Shown here: piece by piece, positions 11,437-22,685 of the stretch
How the letters are laid out: every line of letters starts with the position of its first letter
How positions within the stretch are numbered: position 1 is the first letter of the stretch
Assembly (NCBI GenBank): GCA_003640385.1
Contig: RCAB01000643.1
Span: 1-30,014 of the forward strand
Direction of reading: 5' to 3'
DNA from: Setaria digitata
Lineage: Eukaryota > Nematoda > Chromadorea > Rhabditida > Setariidae
Length of the DNA: 30,014 nucleotides
The notes under the pieces: generated by a model
The model's database searches: none
Told to the model about the DNA's origin: nothing
What the model saw: the letters and a program-made list of their open reading frames with translations, nothing else
Program-made: the position numbers and the translations under genes

Positions 11437-14400
11437 ATGTCCAGTAGTGACGAGAGCGATGATGAAGAAATAACAAATGACACTGCCAATAGTGAAGAAC
11501 GAGATGAGCAAGAAGCGGAAGATCTGGCGACAAGCAATTTGGAAGAACAAATTTCTCGAAATTTCAAATATGCAACATTATGCAAATACTTAGATCGTAT
11601 GCAGCAAATTCATTTCAAGAATAAAATCGGCAAAGAACGAGTCTTCAAAGCATTGATGACAAAATGGAGAGTTGATGTTTCTAAATTTACAAATGAAGCA
11701 GTCACTTTCTATCCTGTGTTGCGTATAATGGCTAATTCATTGGATAGACGAAAATTTCGGATGAAATCGGTTAGTGCATTTACCAACAAGATTATTCTTA
11801 GTTAATGTATTTAATCCTTTGAAACATACATTTTCAGAAAATTCAAAGATAAAACAATGTCATCTGAAAGCCAGTGAATACAGTTTATTTCTCATCGGTC
11901 GTTTCATTTACGTACGTGAATTTTCCAGAAACGGTTGATAATGAAAATATGTCGATTATTGTTTATTTCGTCAAAAACGGAAAAGGAGCTGATGGAGTTA
12001 GATACCAAAGTAAATACATTTTTGATTGTAATGTTTTTTATCTGTTTGGAAGTAAATAATTTAGTATTTGTTTTGAGAAAGGTGTTTAAAATACATGAAA
12101 ATATTCTGTTAGAGTGCTTGACTCCATTAAAGATTTACATCATAAAATTGCACCATAAATCACGTCGCAGAATGAAAGCAGGTTGCACTATAGAATGAAA
12201 GAAGTACTTTATATCAATTAATGAAAATGTGTTTCATGCTTACATTATGATCCAGTAACTAGAAACGAGTAATCGGCAACTTTCTGGACAGATAAGAATG
12301 CTTAAATGTAAAAGTTAATGTAGTGGTGAAATATTGTACGCCCATTGTGTGTGATTTTATTTAGCTCAGCTGTCCGAATTCAAAATGAGCAACATCTAGG
12401 TTATTTATTACTAAAGTGATATTATTGCTCGTGCATTATAAAACCTTTTTGAAGTTTTTGCAGGCAACTAATACATTTTCTGTTTTTTTTCTAGAGCGCT
12501 TATCAATCGATTATGAAGCTTGCAGAAGAAGTTGCACAACGAAATCCAACTCTCACAAAGCATGAACTATCTGTTTTTGATGTAAACGAATCACTGTGCA
12601 AGATAACAAGAGGAGAAATATGTAAAGTTGATGTCTGTTAAGTACACGCACCCTAATTTTCATTTAAAATGATCAATCGCAAAATTTGATTCCGGAAATA
12701 TTTCATAGTCTACCATCGTAAAGTCTTAACCTGTATTCTTTATAGGCAACGCGGAACTCGAGAAGCTTTTGAGAGCATGTGTAACAGCACGTGAAGTCTA
12801 CTGGCTTCTACAAGTGTTAGTTCGTAAGATTGAGGTAAGTTATATGTTCGTGAAATCACTAAAAATTCTGTTCCAGAGTTCGGAAACAAACGGTTGAGAA
12901 TCTTAATCCAAAGTTCTTAAAAATCTCAATTATGAAAAAGAAGAAATGAGTCAGAAAATAATATTTTTTTTTTTGCCTTCATTATCTAAGAACTGTTGCT
13001 AGCAATTTCTTCGTAAGGGATTTATTAAAAATATGTTGCGTATGGATGATATATCAGTCATATAATAATTCAACTTATATAAAATGCAGGAAAGAATGCT
13101 GATGATATTTATTTCGTATACCTTTATCAAAAAATTAAAATAAATTCCAGCGTTCTCTTGGCGTAACATCCTCACATTTACTGAACTGGGTGCATTCTAA
13201 TGGAGTTGCGTTATATCAGTCTGGTGTTAGTTTACGGAAAATATGCAATCTTGCTATGGAGGGTAAAATAACAGATAATTCGAGCATGCTTTTTCGTTGT
13301 TTTGAACCAATGTTGCTATCAAGGATCAGACACGGTACTGGAAATGTTTATGACAAGGTAATTATATTTGTTTTTTATATAACAAATCACTTTATATGAA
13401 AAAATGGAATGAAGAACTACAATGAAAATTGTCCAGTGAGTAAGATTGCTTTATATAGTATTGAAAATTCGATGATTTCCTTTGTTATGTCTAAATGATA
13501 TGATTTGTATGATGGTTTAGTAAGTAATCTAAATTGTAGTTAGTTCGTTTCTGTGGCCAGCAGTTTTATGTGGAATTGAAATATGACGGTGAACATTTCT
13601 TGCTGCACAGAGGGCCAGATGGCAAAATGCGATATTATTCACGAGTTCAGAATGACTTTACAAATACTATATCACCAGTATTGGATCATAGGATTAATCC
13701 ATGTTTTGCACCTTCAGTTGAAAGCTGTATACTGGACACAGAATTATTGCTCTGGGATACTATCGACGAAAAATTTAGTTAGTTTGTTCATTCATCCTTA
13801 TTAGCAAAATATACTACCCTTAATTTTAGATAACCATTCCGTGAAATATATAGCTGAATGTACTAGATTTGAAATAGAACATAACTTCTCCGATCTTATC
13901 ATTCATAATCAGTAAATGGACAGTCTTTATTAAAAAGATTATGTTGTTGTTGTTATAAATTTACATGATAACGTTTGATGCTTTTGCCTTTCAAATTTCA
14001 AATGAAATTAAATGTTTAGAATTTTTTAGCATATAGCATTTTAGTTGGTCATAATACGCAAGCGTCTGATGGTCGTATTTATGATGTGAAAGCTTTACGA
14101 ACAGATGGTGCCGTGGAGCCAAGTGTTGCTGTATTTGATATTTTATTTTTAAATGGCAAACCACTTTTGGATGTTCCACTGAGGGAAAGGCTTATTCTTC
14201 TTCATAGCGGAAATATTTTGCAAAAGCAAGATAAGACAAAAATATTCTTATCAGATTTCAAGATTGTTAAAACGAGGTTGGTTTCTCCTTGTTGTATGTT
14301 AGTTTCTGCTTGTTGGAGTAATTCACTGTATTGTCATTCAGATCAGTAGAAAAAAATAGGAACGACAAGTTTTATTGTATTTTTCAAAAAAAAAAAAAAA

Positions 14401-17400
14401 TAAACTTCAAGCTAATGAGGACTTAGTTAAAAGGAGTAAAATGGCTTAGAAAATTTTTGAATAAACTGTACTGTGTGTTCATCTTTAAACGAATTTAAAT
14501 GACAGATCTTAAAGTTTTTTTCTTTTTAAATACTATAGAGGACAAGTTAGTTAATGTCTGACAAACATTTTGAAGGGAAGAATTTGCGACTATATATGAA
14601 AAAGCTGTGAGAGATGGTGAAGAAGGCATTGTAGCGAAGAAAATGGATTCCATTTACAAAACGGGTATGCGCCAGATGACAAATGGATGGTTCAAGGTAT
14701 CTCTCTTTCAATCTTTCTTTTCTTTCCTCGCTTTTAATTTTTCCAAAAGTAATTCAATGTTTTTTAAAATAATACTCTGCAGTGACCACCCAGCACTTTG
14801 CCATGAAATTTAGTATACCGGTACCTGTTTCATAATTTAGTTTTCATTACTTAGTAAAAAATATCTTCCTTTAATTTTTCATTATAAGAGTTATTATTGG
14901 GATTAGCTCAGATTTATTATTTTTGTAAATCAGAATAAATTATGTGCATTTTAGATAAAACCGTTTCATCTTGGTAATGAAACATTAGATCTTGCAGTCG
15001 TTGGTGTCGATCTTGGTAGAAATGGTAAAATCAGTAACTATTCTGTCGCAACTCTTAGAGGTATGTTTTGATCTGCAGTACGGTCGTATTGTTTCTAACA
15101 TAGCGAAACCTATTGTTTCTAAAAAAAGAAAAAAACTACTCAGGACTTTTGTATTTATGATCGTAAATCTGAAGAATATTATACCGCTCCATCAATTTAA
15201 TGCTTCAGATGGTAAATTCTTCATAGTCGGGAAAGTAGGAACGGGTTTGGACGATGCAACCCGTAAATTTCTCAGAAACCGTTTAACGCGAGATCATGGA
15301 TACTTGAAAAGTGACAAAATCCCTGACTGGATTCATAATGACCATACATCAAACGATTTACCGAATTATTTTGTAAAGCAGGATAATATGCAAGTTGTTG
15401 AGGTACTTTTTTTTCCGTCCACCAAAATGCAATTATTAGGAGTTTTTGAATCCTTATTTATTTTAGATTCGAGCTAAAGGACTGCGGAATGGTCGATTAT
15501 ACGCTCCGACGCTGAAGACATATCGAGATGACAAATATGTAAAAGATATTGATCAGTATCAAGAATTTTTAGACTTTGACAAGGCGCGTTTTTTCGTTTC
15601 CTCTCTTTTTTTTTTGCTAATTTAAGATTTTTCTCAGACAGTGATAGCCATAATTACTATTAATATATGCAGAAATGTTCATTTTAGAACTTACGTATGA
15701 GCAGTATAGAGAATGCACAAAACGAAGCCCATTTAAGAAAACGAACGACAACTTTGCATGTACTTGGGGAATACCAAAATAAGAAAACACGTGTCGAGGA
15801 AATAAATCAAGATTTGAAAGGAAAACAAATTTGTGTCCTACGTGGTACTTCTAACATAACAGTTCAAGAGCTTCAAGAGATTGTTGCTGCATTTGGTGGA
15901 ATTCATGTTGCTAATCCAGGTTTTACTTCCAGTTCGATGCTAAATCCATTATTAGCGTACAGTTTCTTGCAGCGCTCCTTTTTTTTTTTCGTGAAAATTA
16001 GTAGAATCATAATTTCTATTCAGTTGTTCTAGGTCCCAATACATTTTTGGTTGTTACTGGAGAACCGAAGCATATGAAGTCAAAGTCGATTATCAGAAGT
16101 AACAAATATAACGTGATCAGTCCAGATTGGCTTACAGCATGCAAAAATGTGAACAGGGTCATACCTATGTAAGCTTTTCAAATTGTAGCATGCTTAAGAA
16201 ATCAAAAGTATCTGCCAAAAAAATTTCTGAATAATTAGTTTGGTTCCTTCTTTATAATCTCGGAAATACCTTTTGTCTGTATTAAGTTTGTTGTAAAGGA
16301 TTTATTTTTCTTCTGTTTTTCTGACATGATTTTGCTAACCTTCTAGTGTTGAAGTCGCTTTTCTTTTTTCCTATAGAAATTTCACTGCATTAGCCTTATA
16401 ACAGCAGAAGTAGGAGTTTCTCGGTCGTTCGCTAAATATGCAATGAATTTCTTGAAGACTGGTACAAATTGTGCAGTGTTGTAGAACTGAGAAAGAAGTC
16501 GTTCACGTTGTCGATGATCATCTTTATTCGTTGTTTGGAGGTAACAGTGCATCGGAATATTCTGATGTGGCGGATAGCTGTACAAAATATACGATTGCAG
16601 GTGTTAGCGCTTTGCTTGACAAAATAAAAATATCCAAGGTAATTCTTCAAAGGGACTTTAAGCCTGACAGTTTCGTTTTTTTATTATGGTTCATGTTTTT
16701 TCTCATTTGAAGAATTGGATTTTCCATGTTTCTTAAATTTAAGCGGAAGAAACCGTTAGCTGCTGAAGAAGCGCTGAGAAAGGAGTTGCTTAAGGATGAC
16801 AAGTTCGATCGGTTCTATGGCCAGAGGTTTTATTTACATGATGACTTGACGAGAATCCAAAAAATATATGCTCGAATCTTATTACGAATGCATGGTGCTG
16901 ATTTGAGTTCGAAACAGATCGTTGATGTTACCTATGTTGTAGTTCCTGATAGGTATAACAATTTTATCCATGAGAAATAATTGAAAAAAAAGTGTAATAT
17001 ACTAAATTTAGTTAACAAGTACACTGTAGTTAAAACTTCTTACTCACTTTTCCATACGTTCAGCATTTTTCCACACGACGCTTTTTGAAATATTTTTATT
17101 TTCGAAATTGAAAAATATTTTTTCAGGAAGAAAATATGTGATAATATGCTGAAAAAAGCAGCCATTGTTGATATTGACTGGTTGGAAAACACGCTTGGTA
17201 TGAAATGATATTTCGATTTCTAGCAGCTCTCCTTTGTTTACCAATTTCCATCTTCTTACAGTGTATGATTTCACATTTCTCATTCTTCGATATTTGCTCT
17301 TGTTTTTTGTAAATAATTCGCTTGCTCCCACGATTTTTCTACATAGTTACTTGTAAATAATTTTTATTTCAAACTTTTTTCAGTCTGAATTTTAACGTAT

Positions 17401-17689
17401 TTTTGGCTTGAGGAAAGTTGATTTCTGTTTTCCGAATTAATTTCTGGCATACACTAGACCAATACATGTTCTTAGGGCTTCAATTTCTCAGTTTATCCTT
17501 AATTCACTGTTTAAAATAAAATGCAGAACATATTAACTCAATAGAGTTGGAAAGTTGGCACAGAAAGTTCAAGGGAAATCTGTTAAATTTACTAATTCTA
17601 AATTTAAATTACAGGATACAAGAAAGCTGGCATTCAAATATTATTAATTTCCAGGTCGTTCACGTTTTGGTTTCGATGAAACAAAATAA
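11437..17689 (+). CDS. lig-4: DNA ligase IV (ATP-dependent, NHEJ), complete, 17 exons
   Basis: Exons: 11437-11769, 11929-12009, 12495-12621, 12746-12834, 13151-13357, 13561-13777, 14030-14276, 14576-14696, 14955-15060, 15209-15402, 15467-15583, 15688-15919, 16033-16168, 16458-16638, 16744-16952, 17127-17197, 17655-17689. They join in frame to 900 aa (human 911). An acidic Ser/Asp/Glu N-terminus (1-33) precedes the DNA-binding domain. Motif I is KYDGEH, with adenylated Lys286; then YYSR (304-307), LDTE (337-340), FDIL (387-390), EGIVAK (450-455) and GWFKIKP (471-477), followed by the OB fold. BRCT1 spans about 655-745 (GTSN, FGG, NPGP, DWL) and BRCT2 about 815-890 (RFYL, HGADL, DWLE), with the normally XRCC4-binding linker between. 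It seals double-strand breaks in the nucleus. Oddities: His replaces motif-I Arg; intron 11 appears GC-AG; introns 7, 13 and 14 use AAG acceptors. Least certain: the acceptors at 14575 and 16457, and the tiny last exon. Confidence 0.93.
13558..13563 (+). other. Tandem CAGCAG (NAGNAG) acceptor of LIG4 exon 6
   Basis: Two CAG acceptors lie back to back just before the active-site exon. Using the first adds a Gln (QFYVELKYDG); using the second omits it (FYVELKYDG). Both keep the frame, so a one-residue isoform difference seven residues before the catalytic Lys is possible. Confidence 0.7.
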
Positions 17690-19219
17690 CGTAAGAGTAT
17701 TGTGAAGCGAAAAATATGTTCTAAGATTTTGTGATTTTAAATTTTATAATTTCGTTGTATTTAAGAAACAGGCGATAGTCTTTAAATTTCAACTGTGTTT
17801 CACTTTTCAGGGAGATATTTCCTTATTTTTTGTAAGAACGAACTTATTAAAGCTTTATTCAGCGAACTCTAGTCTCCGGATATGAAATTCAGCTGAAAAA
17901 TAGGAATTTCTTCTTTGAAATTAATATATCTTAACGTGCTGAATGGGCCTTTTAGCAGATGAANAATATTTCCTTATTTTTTGTAAGAACGAACTTATTA
18001 AAGCTTTATTCAGCAAAAATTATTTCCACTCTAGTCTCCGGATATGAAATTCAGCTGAAAAATAGGAATTTCTTCTTTGAAATTAATATATCTTAATGTG
18101 CTGAATGGGCCTTTTAGCAGATGAAGAACAAAAAAGATCCCGAAACGAATTCAGATTTATTACCATACATCCTACGGTAATTTTGGACTTGTTTTAATTT
18201 NCGTGCTGAATGGGCCTTTTAGCAGATGAAGAACAAAAAAGATCCCGAAATGAATTCAGATTTATTACCATACATCCTACGGTAATTTTGGACTTGTTTT
18301 AATTTCATTCCCATTTCGAGATCTCCTCTATCGTTGGACAGTGATTCTTGCTTTTAATATTGCTATGTTGATTAACGTTCAACCTGTTTCGTTGAACTTA
18401 ACGAATCTCTAAGAAAAAGAAAAAAATTCTTAACAAATAAAAACAGTCATGCTTTAAAATCATTAATCCCTTCTCGTTTCATTCAGTGAAATAAATAAAA
18501 AAGAGATATAGAGAAAATACTTCGTTACTTTTTTTCTCCCAAAATTTTAATAAATTTGAAATCGAACAACCAACTGAGCCAATCATATTATTGCCCATAA
18601 TACTTATCCATCAATTTTCCACTCCTGCATCCTTTTTTTCTTCCTTTTCTTCTCGAAGTCATACTATTCATTCTTCATGAAAAGTGACATCTGTTCTTCA
18701 ACTTATTCAGCAAGCACAAACCGATTAACTATTTAGTGGTTACGCCCATTGCTATACTGCAATTGGTTCTCATCATTTCATACAGTATACTGAAGATGAA
18801 AATCTAAAAAAAAAGCAAAAAAAAAAAAGAAAAAACTGGCTGTGATAGTAACATTCCTAATAGTGATTACTTACTGTTATTGATTTAAAAAACAAAAAAA
18901 AAAAAAAAAAAAGTAAAATGACAGTTGTAATCATCGATCTCGTTCACGAACATCCATTTACCTCAGCCAACAATTACTCTGGTCGTGTAAAATGTTGCAG
19001 AAGCAGGACTAGAAAGTTTCCTTGAGATGCGTAAGATAATTAAAAAATATTTGCTGCTACTGTTATTGCATTAATGGAACGGAAAATAAAGCAAGCAAAA
19101 TTTCATTCTGTAATAATAAATAAATGATGAAAAAAAAAAAAAAAGAAAAAAAAAAGCGAAGGGAAAAGGAAAAAAAAAAAGAGCAGTGTTTGTTTTATCA
19201 TCATTTTAAATATATATAA

Positions 19220-19253
<34 letters not shown>

Positions 19254-22200
19254 AAAGGAAAGAAAATCCCAACAGTTGAAAGAAACAGTTGGATGAAGCA
19301 AAATTCACTTTTTCAATATTTTTAAATCTATGTAACGTAGGCATTGCATATAAAGGTTGGATTATTTTAGTCTTCTCAATCTTTTTTTTTTTTTTTGATT
19401 TTGATCAAATATGTTGATCTTTTTTCCGCTAAAAGGAAAAAGAAAAAAAAAAAAAAAGTTGCTCTTTTTTCTTGAGGATTACGTGTACAACAGTGAATGT
19501 TACAGTGAAAGTTGAAACGGAATCTGATTAATAGCAGGCAATTTATAAACATTTGATTAGAATAGTAATTCAGCAAAATGATAAATGAATAGGGTGAATA
19601 TACACTGATCAGACAAAAATTTATTTTTGTATTATTTTTTCTTTTTTCTTTTTTTTTTTTTTTTTTTTTGTGCAAAATTATTAGATCCCAAATAGTCTGT
19701 GTCATGTCATTTTAATCATCGAATTATAAATAAAAAAAATTTCAAAATATTGAATTATTTATGCAACATTTCAAGACTGATCGGTTATTTTCGATGAAGA
19801 AAAGTTTGTTACGGAAGTAGATTTTAACTTCGATCAATTAAAAGAGTACAAGTACGAGAAAAGAAAAAAAAAAGAATAATAACATAAAAAGCATTCCACT
19901 CAAAATACAAGCAATTGTTAAATTTAAATCATATTAAGCAGGAGGATATTTTTTTTGTGTGTGTGTGTGTGTTTCAATTAAAAAAAAAAACGAATGAATA
20001 GATTTAATTAGTAAGTTTTTAACGAAGATTTTTTGTCCGTTTCTTATTTTTTTTTTTTTCTTGAATTTAACAAAATCAAATGCAATGGACTAAATATCAA
20101 ATTTGAAGATTGTTGCATATATATATGTGATTTAAATAAATAAAATCGAGAATTGAAATGTCTCACAACTTCTTCTTTTGGGATATCAAACAACAGCTGT
20201 GCCTTTCTTTTTAAAGACTGATCTTAAGAACTATCCTGGACGATGCGATATGATTTTGAGCTTTCAAATTTTCATAAACAAATGTTAATTTTTTATAAAT
20301 GATTTATTTCTTCGCTTAATTCCATTTAGACAGTTTATCGCGAATGAATGAAAGAAAGAAAGAAAGAAAAAAAAAAAAGGAAAAATGAATAATGATTTTG
20401 ATAATTTAAATTAAAATTCTTTTATCTCTGTAGCAAACTGGTAAATAATAATCTTAAACCCAAGCAAAAAAAAAAAAAAAAAAAAAGTAGTGAATCTCAA
20501 ACTTATTCCATTTATAGGATTTTCTTCTCTTTTCTTTTCTATTTTTTTTTTTTTTTTTTAGGAAAATGAAAAAAAAAGATTCATTTTTAGCTTGAATATA
20601 AAAACTAGATTGTTTGAAAGACATTTAAAATATTATTAAATTTGCTAAAATAATTTTTGAAACAAATTAGCAGTATGAATGAAAATGAAACAATTACGAC
20701 AAACAAAATAAAGATGGGAGATGAATGATTAGGGAACCCTTTCAAAATAAACCCTGTGAATTATTTCAATGAAAAAAAAAAAAAAAAACATATTCAAATA
20801 ACATGTACAATAACACAATACAATTTACCTTGTCTAATTAAAAAAAAAAAAAAAGAAGAAAGAAAGAAATTAAAATCAAAAATTTCGCACACCTTGCTTG
20901 CATGAGAAACAAAAAAAAAAAAAAAATGCCTCTTACAAGAATAATAATAGTACTATAAATAATAGAGACAACGATTATAGTAATGAAAATAATATTAATA
21001 ATGATAAAAAATGACAATAATTATGAAACGACAGAAAATAGCTGATACAATTAGGAGAGCGGATAACTATGAAATGCATTTTATACCTTGTATAAATCGA
21101 AAGAATACAAATATATAACCCTGTTTACATCTCGATCTTTCAAAAAACATAATAATTAATTAATCAAGCAGTTAATTAATTAGCTGATTAAGTTTCCTTA
21201 TTCATCCATATAGCAAATTGGCTTTTTTCTCGTCTGGAATTTTACAGTATGCCCTAATGAAGTCATTAAAAGTTTGTTAGGCAAATAAGTATAATTTTCA
21301 TTATGTTTATTTGCACTGCTAGAAAAGTTGAGCTAAGAAAGTGTGCATTTTTAAATTATAAAATATTTCAGCTCACAATTTCTAATTTAATATCGTATAT
21401 CATTCAAACATTTCATTTCAAAATTAATCATTAATTTAACTGGATCGCTTTGTCAAGAGGACATAAAACAATACTTTCTCTGCTCGAAAAGCGCAAAGTT
21501 TGCTGATGACAAGTTGCTGACAAGTCTATACGTACACGTACACACGTAAAACATACACATACAGAAAGTAGGGAAGAAAAATAAAAAGAAGATAAAAATA
21601 AGTATGGTGAACTAATTTTGCGCTAGAATTATTATCATTACTTAAATTTTTGAAATTTGACAAAATTTATTTTTTTCCAAAAAGTTCAAAACTTTTAACC
21701 AAAAGAAAAAAAAAATTGTAAATAAATTAATTATTTGTAAATGTTTGAAATTTTGGCGCAAAATAGTCCAGCAACAAAATATAAGTTAATCCATTTCTTT
21801 TTGCAAATTCCATTCGTCTGTTTTGAGACAAAAAGATACCATCAATTTTCATCAGAATAAAAGAAATAAAAAGCAATTTTTGTAAATTTGTAAATTTTTT
21901 AAATCACTAAGTCAAATAAAAAACTTCAAATCTTTCTATAATTTATTACTTCTACCCTCATAGTTCATCCATTTAATATAAATAATGAAATTTTCCACAA
22001 AACGATTCATTTCACTCACCTATTAATTGAAATAATCTAGAAATTTTCAATTTGCTAGTTACATTCCTAACAGTCTAAACATGAATTTTGAGTTTCATGG
22101 CTAATTATAATAAGCTTTCTTAAGTTTCACTTTAAAAGCAAAAAAAAAAAATAATTCTTTGAAAAAGGAAGTAAATTTAACATTCATAATTTAATAGTAT

Positions 22201-22685
22201 TCATTCAAATATTGTTGGCCCCGTATTATAGAGTTTCATGAATGCAATGAAGTTCTTTTTTTTTTTAAAAATTAAAATCCGAATTTTTGTTTTCACTAGT
22301 TTCCTTCATAATTAAGAAAATTGATTACACCAATCAATTCATTGTCGCTTTTTTTGACATAATAATAATTATATGAAGCAAATTTTATGATAACACTGCA
22401 CATATTATATTATTAATTTTAAGTCTAGAAGTTATTTTATGCTATCATAGAAAAAATTTGCTTCAATTATTTAATGAAAAACTCTTTTGAACATTTTTAG
22501 ACACTTAGTTAACGTACATGTGTGATGCATACCTATAAAATCTGAAAAAAAAAAAAATTGTCATTAATTAATGAGCTTAATTTAAAATGACTGATAATTG
22601 ATGGTTTTGAGCTTAAAAAAAAATAATAATAATAATAAAACCAAACCAATGGGCTGTTAAATATTAATTAACAATTAAGATACAT
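17690..22685. other. Gene-free spacer between convergent LIG4 and Hox gene
   Basis: About 5 kb holds the 3' ends of both flanking genes and no exon I can recognise. It is dominated by poly-A and poly-T runs, for example near 18894-18912, 19223-19251, 19651-19669 and 20466-20486, and a short GT run at 19956-19972. The frame at 19376-19705 on the minus strand is homopolymer-encoded Lys and Phe runs and is not credible. AATAAA-like hexamers are so frequent here that no single polyadenylation site can be picked. Confidence 0.6.
17815..18305. repeat. Two overlapping duplicate pairs around N gaps
   Basis: Positions 17815-17963 recur at 17966-18125 with a roughly 11-base insertion and a few substitutions, across the N at 17964. 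Positions 18098-18200 recur at 18203-18305 with one substitution, across the N at 18201. The 236-base piece between the Ns overlaps both neighbours, matching the arrangement at 3392/3565. It lies just downstream of the LIG4 stop and does not touch coding sequence. Confidence 0.87.

Noticed and set aside
11838..11918. Segment after ATTTTCAG following LIG4 exon 1
   Set aside because: In the phase required it hits TAA within five codons; the acceptor at 11928 continues in frame and fits the expected helical region.
16378..16461. Open stretch after CCTATAG in LIG4 intron 13, considered as an exon
   Set aside because: Its open frame does not fit the phase of the preceding exon, and it leaves only a 15-base intron before the next conserved segment. 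The acceptor at 16457 restores frame and homology.
17198..17209. Read-through end of LIG4 exon 16 (G-M-K-stop)
   Set aside because: Possible, but a GT donor at 17198 and an in-frame terminal exon at 17655 with a good TTTCCAG acceptor give a more natural C-terminus. Not fully excluded.
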